Positions 21,731 through 34,700 of a stretch of 64,000 bases of DNA are shown one piece after another. The notes under the pieces are model-generated. The model was not told the origin of the DNA and made no database searches. It saw only the letters and a program-made list of their open reading frames with translations. A program made the position numbers and the translations under genes. Each line of letters starts with the position of its first letter. Position 1 is the first letter of the stretch. The stretch is from Termitomyces sp. T153 (lineage: Eukaryota > Basidiomycota > Agaricomycetes > Agaricales > Lyophyllaceae): assembly GCA_018296165.2 (NCBI GenBank), contig JACKQL020000011.1, positions 186,001-250,000 on the forward strand, in the 5' to 3' direction.

Positions 21731-22856
21731 TGATGAGCCCCAGTTATTGCTGAGCACCATTTTTTTTGGCATTTCGGACTTAGTGGCAGCTGACTACCTT
21801 GAATCTGACACAAGTCACAACAATCAGCACATGAGACTTAGCCCAAGGATTGGACTGAAGCATAAGACTTTAGCGACCGCAAGACTTACCGATTACAAGA
21901 AACATCACGTGGAGTCTGGAACTTGGGCCTAAATCATCAAGGCCTAGACCCTCCCTAGCAACAATAATTAGTGACCCTAGTGACTCTAGTGACAAAACGG
22001 CATCTCTTACTATATATGGACAAATTATCAGACGTGTACCTTTTTACTATCATTTCTTTTGCCAAGCTTACCAACATACTTGAACGGTGTCTATGCTTCA
22101 GGTATTGACATCAGACTCATTACTTTTTGGTTTCATTCACAATTAGGTACCACCAAGACTTCACCTATGATTTTTCACTTAGTTACAGACTGATGCCTCA
22201 TATGCACCCTAAACACAGTGACAGACACTGTCACTAGTGGTGCCTATTTGTTTACTTTCCCATCCTATACTTTGAAACATATAAATACTGACTGTACATA
22301 GACACTAAACAGAGAAGAACAATCAGAGAACTGCTATCTTTGAGTCTACTAGCAAGAGATTTCACTTTGCCTCTTTTGCTCTTTTTATCACCTCTAACCC
22401 AGGCTTAGTGATAAGCCTCCTCAACTTTGACCTCAACTTAGTGTGGTGCCAACTGTGGGTGCCTATTTTAGTTAATCTGACTTAACAATGCTAGCGACTA
22501 TGGCTAGCAACCAGTTTACGTTCGTCCCTTAATTTTAGTCTTCCTGTTACTGCCTTTCCTTGTCTCTACCCTATTCCCTCACTCTCCACTACCTCCGTTA
22601 GGAGGGCATTTTGTCTTAGTGACATTACTTGTCTTTACCCCTTTTTCTTTCCTGATAATCACTAGTGACTTCTGCTAGCAATAGTGACTTCTATCAACTT
22701 CACTCCACAATGTAGCTTTCACTCTAATTCTCTGGGACAGTTACTGACTCGCCCTCAACTATTAACTTCCTACTGCAACCTACCCTATCTAGTGACTGGT
22801 GTTAGGTCCTCTTTTTAGGTTTCCTGCACGGCACTAGGCGGCATAGGAGCACATCA
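21731..22856 (+). repeat. 5' LTR of D
   Basis: 1126 bp, TGATGAGCCC to GGAGCACATCA. TATAAA-like catataaata near 22278. Three TAGTGAC heptamers at 9-bp spacing (21969, 21978, 21987). Confidence 0.93.
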
Positions 22857-22859
22857 TTT

Positions 22860-22877
22860 TGGAGCCCACCACAAGGG
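22860..22877 (+). promoter_or_regulatory. Probable tRNA primer-binding site of D
   Basis: TGGAGCCCACC begins four bases after the LTR end, as expected for a site complementary to a tRNA 3' end finishing in CCA. The exact tRNA was not identified. This differs from the self-priming type in the A/C/F family. Confidence 0.5.
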
Positions 22878-22880
22878 ACT

Positions 22881-24347
22881 TTGAAGTTAACCATTCCGCC
22901 AGAAACCAAAGCTCAAGCAAAATGTCGCTTGGAAAACCTTGTTGAATCACCTCCACCTTCATTTTTGACCCCTCAGCACTCTTTGCCAGCAGCCTGTCCT
23001 CGACCTCTTGCTGACAAACTCAAAACCGCTAAAAACCTTTGTGATGTTAGCGAAATCCTTGCCAATTTTCCAGGTGCCTTTATCAAAAGTTTCCTTGACA
23101 CATCACTTTCACCTTTGACCCCGACCATCTCTATCTTTTTCCCAGAAGCCCAATCTATCCCTTCATCACCAACTAACCCCCTTCCTTTGCTAAACCTGAC
23201 AATCATTAATATGAACAATGACCCCGCCGCTCGGCATGCTAGAATGCCACCATGCAATGACACAACTGCACCTAAATGGGATGAGAGTTGCCCTAGGGAA
23301 CTCCCCCAATACTTCAAGGAACTGGAATACCTCTTTGCTGACTGCGGCATTGCTGATGACACCTAGAAGAAGGAATATGCGTTGCAATACGTCTCTTACA
23401 ACACAGCAGAAACCTGGCTTGGCTTATCTGAATTTGGCGACAATATTGGCAACAACACTCCCCGACCATATACTTACCAGGAATGGAAATTGGCAGTGCT
23501 TAGGCTGTACCCTGGTGCTGATGCTAGCGCTTGTTATAACCTTGGCAACTTGGAACAGCTGGTCAACCAGACTTTCAACAGTGGCTTAGTGACTTTGGGA
23601 AGGTTCTCTGATTACTACAGGGATTTCCAACGTATCACCAGATGGTTACTCACCAATGGTAAACTCTATTGTAATGAGGAACGTTGCTTGTTCCAACAAG
23701 GTATCCCTATGTTGCTATGGTCCAAAATTGTTTGTTGCCTCGAAATCACTCTTCCCAACCACCATCCTGAGGACCCTTATGATGTTGACCAAGTTTTTGA
23801 GGGTGCCAAATGGGTTTTAAAGGGGACAGACACCTCTATGACCATAACCAGCAATGGCACCAGTGGTATTCCTTCATCATCGCCAATTGCTAATGCACCA
23901 GCTGCCCTTTCACCTATGCCTAAGCAAGAAACTTTGGAATTAACAACTACCACAGCAATAGTCAGTGCCTTGGAACATTTGGAAGCTCTTTTGACCAATG
24001 GTAATGCCCAACCTCATCAACAGTTCACTAACAGCACTTGCCACTTTTGTGGCAAAATTGGTCACACCATGGTCCATGGCATGTGTATGAAACTGGAGCA
24101 AATGATTCAACAGGGTAAGGTCTGTCAGAATGCCAAAGGAAAGATCATTTTACCATCAGATGCTATGATCCCTAATTATTTCAGCAAGCAACTATACATG
24201 GAACGCATTGAGGAATGGCACAGGCTTAACCCCAGACAAATCATTACTAGCAGACTCTCTTCCAATGCTAACCTGGATCCCAAGCAAGCAGCTATGCAGC
24301 AGTTGCTAATCCATGAAGTAATGCAACAGGACGTTGCTATGGGCTGA
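22881..24347 (+). pseudogene. gag of D
   Basis: One frame from about 22881 (no ATG at its edge; an ATG is at 23214) to the stop after 24344, broken by a single TAG at 23364-23366 (expected Trp codon before KKEYALQYVSYNTAETW). It contains a capsid-like region (TYQEWKLAVLRLYPGADA, RFSDYYRDFQRI) and a zinc knuckle CHFCGKIGHTMVHGMC near 24040, a variant of CCHC. Length and order fit basidiomycete Gypsy gag. It packages the element RNA in the cytoplasm. Confidence 0.8.
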
Positions 24348-24893
24348 GCGCTAAGCAAGGAAGAATGGATTGAGGCTTTGGAATGTGAACTCTTTGCACT
24401 CAGGTGACCTGGCAAAAAGTTTGATGGTGTACAAGTCCCCCGCATGGCTTATTGACCAGCAAATGATACCCCAAAGGCAACACCCCCAACTAGTGACACC
24501 TCAGTGACTTCATCCTCTTCCGACTTGACCCCAGCTCCTGCTGCTAAGCCCGCAGACAAAGGCAAAGCATCTGAATGAACTGTCATTAATGAACAACTGC
24601 CCATTGCTAAGGAAACCATCGCTCAGCCTCCCATTCATCCGTTTTCTGGCATCTCTGGTCGCTATGTACCCCCCACTAACAGGAATTTTGCTGCTCCCAA
24701 CCAAACTAATGATGGTGCATATTGAACTATGCCACCCATTTACAACATTGAGCAGTCCAAGGCAGTTTTTGAACAGGTTTTAAGAACCAAGGTTACAGTA
24801 TTGGTTGGCAAACTTTGCTCAGTATCACAGGAAATCCAGAATCAGTTTAGAACAGCGGTTATGCCCAAATGACTAGTAGGCACTAGCGCTAAT

Positions 24894-25403
24894 ATGGTAC
24901 AAGACCCCAGTGACATTTTTGAAGATATATTGCTGACTTTTGCTAATGAAGAACCCCAGTTTTCGCTAAGATCCAACATTGATACTGCTAACGGACTTAC
25001 CTCGGATAAGGCACCTTTTGCATCTGTTGACCCCGTCAAAGCCTACATTGATTTGCTACCCCATGGAGAAGAGCCAGTGGTGCTCACTGTTGCTAAGGAT
25101 TCTCAGTCACTTTGTACCATCATGATGCTGATTGACAACAGAGAGGAAGTGGAATGCATTCACGATAGTGGCTCTCAGATTATTTCGATGTCAGTGCAAA
25201 TTGCCAGCAACCTGGGACTATCCTACAATCCCAACATAGTTTTAAGCATGCAGAGCACTAATGGCACCATGGACCAATCGCTAGGACTTGCTCGAAACAT
25301 ACCATGTACTATTGGTGACATTACAGTCTATCTCCAAATCCATGTTTTACAGTCTCCCGCCTACGACATTCTACTTGGATGCCCCTTTGATGTATTAACT
25401 TGA
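24894..25403 (+). pseudogene. Protease of D
   Basis: Retropepsin-like region: HDSGSQIISMS (active-site DSG) near 25160 and AYDILLGCPF near 25370 correspond to the two conserved motifs of Gypsy proteases. Flanking stops (for example at 25401-25403) separate it from gag and RT, which are probably parts of one original polyprotein. Confidence 0.75.
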
Positions 25404-25947
25404 AGTATGATCAACATGCTTAGTGATGTCGAAACTACTATAACAATCATGGACCCCAATACTGGCCAACAGTGCACTATCCCTACCTTTCCTCATGGCA
25501 AATCCAAAAGGAACAACTGCCAAAATGTTCACTTTGAAACAGAAGCACCCTGTTGCTTTCATTGTCAAAGGCAGGGATGAAGAAGATAGCAACATAGCAA
25601 TCGTTATCAGCTATGACCATTCAACTGGTCTAGCAACTTGTATAGCTTCTTGTGATTTGGACAACAACATTTTACTTGCTAATTCTGACACACAGGCTAA
25701 TCCTGCGCTAGCATACCTTTATGCTATGGCTAGCAACATATCTGATTTGTCCCTTCCACCTCGTTCTTATCTGGTTTCTGCTGATACATCTAATCCCTTG
25801 ATTCTTGGACAGACTTTACCACTTGATACACACGTTACAGATACTACCCCCACCTACATTAACATTCCATTCCCTGCTCAGTTTGTTGCTAACAAACCCC
25901 CTAAGTGAAGAGGAGTTCAAGTAAAGAAGAAGTACAAACCTGTCACC

Positions 25948-28163
25948 ATGAAAACCAAACCAGTTGCCAGCCACATTAGCAAGGATTTCCAAATCAAGCA
26001 CTGGATTATTGGCACTCTGCTAGCGACAATCCCTCAGCTCAATCCAAATCCACCACCTTTTGTCCTGACAAAGCAATTCACTAGTGAACGACAAGTGAAA
26101 CTTGTTAAGGACCATGACACAGGATTCCTCACTACCAATGAAATCAACGTACTAGTCAACATGGTCACCAAGCAGGAAAAAGCTTTTGCTTGGGAAAATT
26201 CTGAACAAGGAAGTTTGCGCCCCAACTTTTTCCTGCCAGTATGCATACCAACAATTCCACACATACCGTGGGTCCAGCATAATCACCCCATACCTCCAGG
26301 ACTAGAAAAGGAAGTATGTGAGATTATTTGTGACAAGATTAGTGCTGGTGTTTACAAACCTTCAAACTCCGCTTACCGCTTAAGATGGTTTTGTGTTCTC
26401 AAGAAGAATGGTAAGCTCAGAATTGTGCACAGTCTTGAGCTGCTAAACCGTGTCACCATTTGCCATTCTGGAGTACCACCCTTTCCAGACCATGTTGCAG
26501 AATCTTTTGCTGGATGCATCTGTGTGGCACCACTCTTGACCTCTACATTGGCTACGATGAGTGACTTATCGACCCTGCCTCACGTGACTTAATGACATTC
26601 CAGACTCCATTTGGTGCTCTTTGCTTAGTAACCTTGCCAATGGGATGGACCAACTCTGTGCCTATTTTTCACAATGACATTACTTTCATTTTGCAGCCAG
26701 AGATCCCCCATAATGTGCTCAGCTTTATCAACAACATTGGCGCTAAAGGACCCAAGGACTGGAAAATTGTTAACAGTAAACCCACTAAGCATCCTGCTAA
26801 TCCAAACATTTGCCTAGCACTATGGGAGTTCTTTGAGCTTCTCAACAGGGTTCTCCAGTGAATGAAATATTGCAGTGGCACTTTTTCTGGTCACAAACTT
26901 GTTCTTTGTGCCCCGACTTTCAAGATTCTAGGTCATGTTTGCACTCCTAGCGGACAAATCCCTGATGAAAGTTGCTTAGCCCTAATTGAGTGGTGGGGCC
27001 CTTGCAAGTTGCTATCAGAAGTCTGAGCCTTTTTGGGCACAGTTGGGGTACTTAGGATTTTTATCAAGAACTTTGCCCATCGAGCCAATAATTTAATGAA
27101 ACTTACTCATGTTGGTGTCCCTTTTGAGTTTGGCCCTGACCAGATAAATGCTCAACATGACCTCATAAAAGCCTTACAAGACACTAAGCCCCTAGTTCCT
27201 ATTGACTATGAATTGCCTAACCCTGTCATCCTAGTAGTGGACACCTCATATATAGCAGTCGGATATTACCTTTGCCAGTGCACTAGTGACAACTGCAAGG
27301 AACGCTGCTACAACCACTTTGGATCAATTACACTAAATGACAGAGAAGCCAAATTCAGTCAGCCCAAGTTGGAACTCTATGGCCTTTATCAAGCGCTACA
27401 AGCTTTACAGATGTACCTCATTGGTGTTAGGAACCTTATCATCAAAGTCAACGCTCACTACATTAAGGGTATGCTTCAGAACCCTGACATCCAGCCTTCC
27501 GCTAGCATGAACCACTGGATTATGGCAATAATGATGTTTTACTTTGAGCTGGTCCACGTCAAAGGAACTTTCCATGGCCCCAATGGTCTTTTGCAGCACC
27601 CACCACAGCCTGGTGACCCTACAGCTGACAATAGTGACAACTCTGTTTATGAGGATTGGATAGATCACTTACATGGGTTCATTCACCAAGTTCAGCTACC
27701 ACTGCCACTACTTCGCCAAGTTTCCATGGCTTCCCATCACCTACCTCCTCTGGCCAAGTATGATTATTCACATCCTTTAGCAACTTTTGCCAGTAACACT
27801 GGCACTGCCCCCCAGTTAGTGACCAGCGACGATATTCAGCCTCTCCGAGATGATGGCACCACTACTTATAGTGATGTACCTTGCAGTGCCAAAGCTATTG
27901 CCAGCGATGCTCGCATACTTCTAGTTGAAAAATGGCTTCATGATCTCGTCAGACCCAAGGGCCTTAGTGACAAAGACTATGCCATTTTTGTTTGTTATGC
28001 CTCTATATTCTTTGCTACTGGAGGCAAACTTTGGCAAAGAAGTCAAGAGGGTGCTCATAAGCTGTTTGTGCCTATCACTAGCTGCTTGCAGGTCTTAAAA
28101 GCCATGCATGACAAATTGGGTCATAGAGGACTTTTCACTACTTGCTCAGCCCTTTTAGAATGA
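25948..28163 (+). pseudogene. Reverse transcriptase and RNase H of D
   Basis: RT fingers and palm start near 26150 (EKAFAWENSEQGSLRP, YKPSNSAYRLRWFCVLKKNGKLRIVHS), continue after a frame break near 26500-26590 with MTFQTPFGALCLVTLPMGWTN, and reach the catalytic site FINNIGAKGP near 26730, where the usual two Asp residues are both Asn. RNase H follows (VILVVDTSYIAVGYYLCQ, LYGLYQALQAL, HGPNGLLQHPPQ) at about 27220-27600. A short frame change lies near 26860-27030. It cannot be active as it stands. Confidence 0.85.
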
Positions 28164-29300
28164 TTCTGGTGGCCTCAAGTTAGCACTGATATAGTATGGT
28201 ACCTTCAGACTTGCCACCTCTGCCAAATACACCAGACAACCAAAGTTCTCATCCCACCAACTGTTGCTATGCCAGCGCCCTTGTTCAGCAAGATATACGT
28301 GGACACCATGTTCATGCCACCCTCCAATAAGTTCAAATATATCATTCAAGGATGTTGTTCGCTAACTCATTACCCCAAGTTTTGCATGCCTGCCAGAGAA
28401 AACACCGAAGCTATCACTAAGTGGCTATATGAAGACATCATCTGTCATTGGGGAGTGCTTAGTGAAATTGTTACCAACAATGGACCTCCAATCCTAGAGG
28501 CAGTTACCTACTTGGCGAAGAAGTATAACTTGCACCACATCTGGATCTCTGGTTACAATAAGCATGCTAACGGAATAGTTGAGTGGCCCCATTTCGATGT
28601 TTGCCAAGCCCTCTACAAAGTGGTTGACAGTGATCAGTCCAGATGGAGTACTGCTACTTACTCTGTATTTTGGTCAGAATGGGTTACCATTCACAAGCAA
28701 ATGGGTTGCTCCCCCTACTTCACGACAACTGGCACCCACCCTCTCTTGCCAGCTGACATAGTAGAAGCGACATATTTGCAACTGCCACCAAACTCGCTAC
28801 TGTCGACAACAGACCTCATAGCCTGCTGAGCAATTGATCTTCAATGTCCCCCAGAGGATCTCGACCACCTTCACAGTCACGTTCTTAGAGCTCGTCACCT
28901 AGCAGCCATTCACTTTGAAACAGAACATGCTGCTACAATCTGCAATTACAACTTCAAAGCAGGCAACCTCGTACTAATGAGGAATACTAGAATTGAGGTA
29001 ACACATAACAAGATGAAGCCTCGTTACCTAGGCTCCTTAGTGGTAATCTCTTGCAACCATGGAGGCACTCACATTATTTGTGAACTAGATGGCTCCATAC
29101 TGCATTACCCCATTGCTGCCTTTCATTTAGTCCCCTATTTCACTAGAGAACACATAATAGTGCCTAGCAACGCTTTCAATATCAACACCTCTCAACTCAG
29201 AGAAATGGAGCAAACTGAACTTGTCGATGATGACAATACTGGCGATGTAACCAGTGAAGAAGAAAGCTACCTTTCACTAAGCCTTAGCGACTTATCTTGA
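27900..29300 (+). pseudogene. Integrase of D
   Basis: A zinc-binding HHCC region (HDKLGHRG, CHLCQ) at about 28110-28230, then the catalytic core: YVDTMFMPPSNKF with the first Asp; IVTNNGPPILEA, where the second Asp is Asn; and ANGIVEWPHFDVCQAL with the Glu near 28575. A C-terminal barrel-like part (KAGNLVLMRNTRIE, MKPRYLGSLVV) ends with an acidic tail at 29298. In-frame stops at 28161 and 28827. No chromodomain was recognised. Confidence 0.85.
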
Positions 29301-29606
29301 CTCTGCCTCATTTCTTATTGTTCCTATCCGTATTATCTAGAAAAACCCATCAACATTCTACTTTACTAGTTTCTTGTTTTGATGCTGTGCTTGGCCATTC
29401 TGTCACCAGTGCTCAGCATGCCTCTAGAGCGTTAGGTGATAGTCTCCAGTGTGTAATACACCATTGATCTTGCTTTTGTTTTGTTTGGTTTCTCTCAAAC
29501 TCTGAATCGTCACCAAGTATTAAACATTTTGGGGCCCCTTAAGGGGGCTAGTCTGTGTCTATACTATGAAAACTAAAAATTAATTATATACAGGAGGCAA
29601 CTGTCA

Positions 29607-31193
29607 CTAAGTGTCGAGGTCAGCATTGTCATCAGGCACCTCCACAGAATCCTCCACCTCCTCCCAGTCTCCTTCCCCAATGTTGTTCTCCTCCTGCCAG
29701 GCCAGGAAGGCCTGACAGTCTCACCGATATCCCACCAGAGTTGCCAACGTTCACTTGGTGACAGTGTAATGGGCCTGTGCCGCTAACAACTCCTCCCCGG
29801 CAGCCTCCAGCTCCCTCTGGAACTGCCATTCCACTCCTGCCACTCTCTTGTCGGAATCTGCTAGCGATGCTACTGACATTAGCGGCGTCAGCCAACCCAG
29901 ATCCTCACCCAACCACTCCAGCTTGTTGTCACCAACCTGGCGCAATGGAGTGTCGCTCCAGGTCTCCTAGCAAAGCAGTTAGCGATCAAGAAGATAGCGA
30001 AAGGAAAGAACTTACCTGTCATCGTACTTCAACCTCCTTGGCCCTTTCCTCCTCCTTGTCCTCCTTGATGGTGGCTGGGGCGGCCTCAAACTCTTCCTTG
30101 CTCTCAACCTCCATGTCGCTTGCCTCCTGCTCCACCTCAGCAACCATTGCTAAGGGAGTCATCTCCCTCATCTCCACATCCCCCTCTCCCTCCTTGCTAG
30201 TGACCATTTGGGGTCACTTAGTGCTAGCGACTGATGCAGGACTTGCTGCTTGTTTTTGTGCCAGAGGCACTTTGTTGTCGTTGTTGTTGTCACCACCATC
30301 CTCATCACTCTCCACCCACTCCTTACTCTTCGCCTTAGCACCCCTGCTACTCCCACTTGTCACCTCCTCCTGCGATGTCAGCAAGCTCAAGCTAGAAGGC
30401 TTGAGCTTGATGGACTCCCCTCTTCTCACTAACTCCCGCTATTGCTCTACAAAAGCCCTCGTGTTCCTTACTGACGCCGCCTTTGTCACTATCTTCTTAG
30501 CAAACTTGCTGCTAGTACTCCTCGACGACCATCCACTGTGCGAGCAGCTTTTCCTTGTGCTGTCGCAATGATAACAGGGCTGGACTCCTGTGGGGTACCA
30601 GCAGCCCTCTAGGTCATTATCGGCCCAGCAGTTGTCGCACTAGAGGAAGTTGTTAGCGATGAAGAAAGAAACAATTGCTAAGTGCTTACTGCTCCTTGCA
30701 TGCACTTATACTCTTGTCACTTCTCTAGCAACACCATTACCTTTCCTTTTGTCTTCTCCAACTTCACTCCAGCTCCCAGGCTGGTGTCCACCACCATTGA
30801 GGCTTTTTGCCAATGCAGAAGGGTTGCCAAGCGCTTGTCAGTAAACATTTCTTCAATTTGTTCCTGCAAGAGCAGTTAGCAACTGTTGCCAAGAGTTAGC
30901 AAAAAAGAAAAGAAGAGACTTACAAAGTGGATGTCAAATGGGTGAACCCATTCCTCCCCCTTGTACTGCTTGTATAGTTGGCAACACTCCCTCTTGACAG
31001 TTGCCAACTCTGGCCACTCAACCCCACTCCCCATGGTCTTGAACCACTGCAGCCATGTCTAAAAGATAGCAGTGACTGCCAAGTGAGGATCCTTTGCCAA
31101 GAAAGCATGAGCCACAGTGAGCAATTGGTCGATACGTTCCAGGAAGGTGTGGGCCATCATAGTCTTTTTGAATTGAGAGGCAAGATCAGACAT
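29607..31193 (-). pseudogene. Antisense gene of D: four exons, six-cysteine cluster
   Basis: On the strand opposite to pol. ATG at 31193. Exons 31193-30924, 30863-30741, 30639-30016 and 29966-29607 are all in phase 0, joined by GT-AG introns of 60, 101 and 49 nt (donors gtaagt, gtaatg, gtaagt). The product would be about 458 residues. Exon 1 gives MSDLASQFKKTMMAHTFLE and TMGSGVEWPELATVKRECC. Exon 3 opens with CDNC...C...CYHC...C (30639-30544), pattern C-X2-C-X8-C-X8-C-X2-C-X6-C, then basic, then strongly acidic (SDEDGGDNNNDN; EEFEAAPATIKEDKEEE). Exon 4 has a helix VEWQFQRELEAAGEELLAAQ and an acidic end. About six in-frame TAG/TGA codons inactivate this copy. The intact frame over four exons shows it was a real spliced gene. 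A DNA or chromatin binding role is inference only. Confidence 0.75.
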
Positions 31194-31367
31194 AGCAATA
31201 AGATTGAGATTGTAGTGAAGAGTAGATGAGAAGAAAGTGGGGATGATGAAGTTTAAGCGATACCACCAGCCATTTTTATTCAAATCCCTCTGGCACACGG
31301 ACCAAGTGATCAAGCACATGATTTTGGGGTTGACTGAGGACAGTCAATATTTCAGTATGGGGGAGGA

Positions 31368-32493
31368 TGATGAGCCCCAGTTATCACTGAGCACCATTTT
31401 TTTTGGCATTTCAGACTTAGTGGCAGCTGACTACCTTGAATCTGACACAAGTCACAACAATCAGCACATGAGACTTAGCCCAAGGATTGGACTGAAGCAT
31501 AAGACTTTAGCGACCGCAAGACTTACCGATTACAAGAAACATCACGTGGAGTCTGGAACTTGGGCCTAAATCATCAAGGCCTAGACCCTCCCTAGCAACA
31601 ATAATTAGTGACCCTAGTGACTCTAGTGACAAAACGGCATCTCTTACTATATATGGACAAATTATCAGACGTGTACCTTTTTACTATCATTTCTTTTGCC
31701 AAGCTTACCAACATACTTGAACGGTGTCTATGCTTCAGGTATTGACATCAGACTCATTACTTTTTGGTTTCATTCACAATTAGGTACCACCAAGACTTTG
31801 CCTATGATTTTTCACTTAGTTACAGACTGATGCCTCATATGCACCCTAAACACAGTGACAGACGCTGTTGCTAGTGGTGCCTATTTGTTTACTTTCCCAT
31901 ACTATACTTTGAAACATATAAATACTGACTGTACATAGACACTAAACAGAGAAGAACAATTGGAGAACTGCTATCTTTGAGCCTACTAGCAAGAGATTTC
32001 ACTTTGCCTCTTTCACTCTTTTTATCACCTCTGACCCAGGCTTAGCGATAAGCCTCCTCAACTTTGACCTCAACTTAGTGTGGTGCCAACTGCAGGTGCC
32101 TATTTTAGTTAATCTGACTTAACGACACTAGCAACTATGGCTAGTGACCAGTTTACATTCATCCCTTAATTTTAGTCTTCCTGTTACCACCTTTCCCCGT
32201 CTCTACCCTATTCCCTCACTCTCCACTACCTCCGTTAGGAGGGCATTTTGTCTTAGTGACATTACTTGTCTTTACCCCTTTTTCTTTCCTGATCATCACT
32301 AGTGACTTCTGCTAGCAATAGTGACTTCTATCAACTTCACTCCACAATGTAGCTTTCACTCTAGTTCTCTGGGACAGTTACTGACTCACCCTCAACTATT
32401 AACTTCCTACTGCAACCTACCCTATCTAGCGACTAGTGTTAGATCCTCTTTTTAGGTTTCCTGCATGGCACTAGGCGGCATAGGAGCACATCA
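31368..32493 (+). repeat. 3' LTR of D
   Basis: 1126 bp, same length as the 5' LTR, with a small number of mainly transition differences (for example ttattgctgag versus ttatcactgag). Preceded by the purine tract atgggggagga. Confidence 0.93.
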
Positions 32494-34700
32494 GCGTCCC
32501 TTCTGCTCCAGTTACACCCATGCAACAGCTCTCTCCACAGACACTCTCCCTAACTCATGCCCAACCCTACACCACTCTCACAAACCACCCCCCACCCTTC
32601 CCATACCTTCTCCACCAGCTCCACTTCCCTGCAAAGACTGAATCTGGCATCACCAAGGCTTCGCCCAGACTCCAGTGACAACTCGGTCCATTGCTCGACA
32701 ACTTCTCTGACACCCCACAACAGATCATCCGACTTTCACCCATAACCCTCCCCGAGAAAAGACCACCCTCCAAGCTAGCCCTGCCACCGATTGGAATCAA
32801 GCTCAACCCAGCAGCCCCACTCACAATAATGCTAGATTCCAAGACCAATGCCATGCCCCAAATTATAGAAACCACTTCCGGGATTAGTTAGGACCCCCTG
32901 GCCAACTCGGCTATCACTTCTGCCCTACTAATGAAAGGAGCCTAACACCTCCAACCCAACCTCAACAACCTCAGAATGAGACCAAGGAATCCCCAAGCTT
33001 CTAGGCGATCAAGGAAGGAAGGGATACACACCTCTGCCCCAACTCTTGAAGCACAACCCCAAAATTAACAGGGAGAACCATGGCCCCCCGACTCTCAATA
33101 AGGAACAACTCTAGAGTCCTGCCCACTACTTCAACACCCCCCATTCAATCCAGAACCTCCAACATTGAAGATCCTTGATGCTGACCCTCCCCACACACCA
33201 CCATCAGATGTGGATCCCACCATCAGACTATGCCACCTCCCACAACAAGAACTCCCAGCATAGGAGTTGCCCCGCTAGAACAAACTATAGGAAAGATGGC
33301 CCTATACAAAGTAGTTCCTCAGGATACTCTAAATTCACTGACATGTTCATATAAAGGAGGGAGAAGCCCCACCATCATCCCAGAGACTATCAATCAACCC
33401 ACTCAAATGCCCTGACAACCCAAAGAGCATATGCTCTGACATCCTTGGAGGACTTCTCCGCCAGGATCAACAACCCAAATAACCCTGTTCCAACCCAAAG
33501 CTGCCCCAATCCACCCCTCCAACCCACTCCAAACCCTTCCATGCAACTCTGGACCCTAGCAACCAACTCTGGGACCCCACTTCGACTCTGACATCCAACC
33601 AAGGGAACCTACAATGCTAGCTCAACAATGATGCCCCTGTAGCTCCTACTCCACAAGCATAAATCACCAGCCCCATACAACTCCGCCCCTACACCAGAAG
33701 ATGTCTATCAAGCAGGGACCACACCAATAGAGTACCCAGAAACAAACCCCATACAAAGTAATCTCTCCAGAGTACCCTAAAAGTTGCTGATGCTTTCTCC
33801 AAGAAGTGAGCAGTGCTTCTCCCCATTGCCACCCACCCTGAATCGACATCTAAAAAACTGGCAAAGGATGTCACATGCCACAATCCCACCCTCAGAGTCC
33901 CAGCCCCACCACCGTCCCACTCCTCTCCCTCAATGCAAAATCATTGACACTCTGGAGCACACCAAAGCACCACCTGAGCACGCCCACCCACAAACGCAAT
34001 ACTCCAGAACATGACTTCGACCAGGACCAACACTTGAGAGCACAGCAAAGCCCAATCATAAGTGCCCTTCACCAAATACAATACTCCGGAGCTTGACAAC
34101 ACCCCACCATGCACAACCCCACCCAAACATAAATCTCCGGGCACCCCCAACCAAGGAAACGCAACCTTCACCCTAAGGGAGTACCTCCGCCTCCATGCTG
34201 ACCAAACCCACAGCATAGACAGCATGAAAAACAGCCCCCCGCCAACCTATTACAGGGACCACCCTACCCCAGGAGCTCCACCACTAAGCCACTAGGAACT
34301 CCCTCCTCTGACTGACTATGCCCCAAGGACAAGCCTCACCCCGCCACCCCCACCACTATTAAAAAGGACCCCCGCCACTCCGCCACCCATGTCGGCATAA
34401 AGGCTGGACCACCAGAAGACCTCTGCCCCCCCACTAGCCACACCAACAAAAGACTGAAGCCCCGACCACCCCAAACACATGTCAAAGACTTGGATGTCCA
34501 CCCCCCTGAACCAGCACAATGCACATCTCTGCCGCAGACTGAAGAAAAACCCCTACACTCTGGGTCCGAGGCCCCAAGAATCAAACCCAGCAACGCCACC
34601 CAAAAACACCATGGAACTCCGCAGGAAGACTCCCAACACCCCCACCGAGCCTTGGAACTCTTCCTACGGCACTCTGCCCCATCCCAACAACCCCAGGACT
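32494..34700 (+). other. Internal pol-less region of C2 (right of D), unassigned
   Basis: Aligns with C1 from about 7209 to 10390, lacking the C1 block 8650-9625. The conserved 61-codon frame is at 33230-33415. Proline-rich short frames otherwise, with no protease, RT or integrase motif. Confidence 0.6.

Larger units (their letters stand above)
21731..32493 (+). mobile_element. Gypsy retrotransposon D, full length, nested in C2
   Basis: Two LTRs of exactly 1126 bp and very high identity, a TGG-type primer site, gag, protease, RT, RNase H and integrase on the plus strand, then a spliced antisense gene, then a purine tract (atgggggagga) before the 3' LTR. The LTR ends are TGATG...CATCA. LTR similarity indicates a fairly recent insertion, yet catalytic residues are already lost by G-to-A changes. 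The heptamer TAGTGAC and close variants recur throughout the element. Confidence 0.93.
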
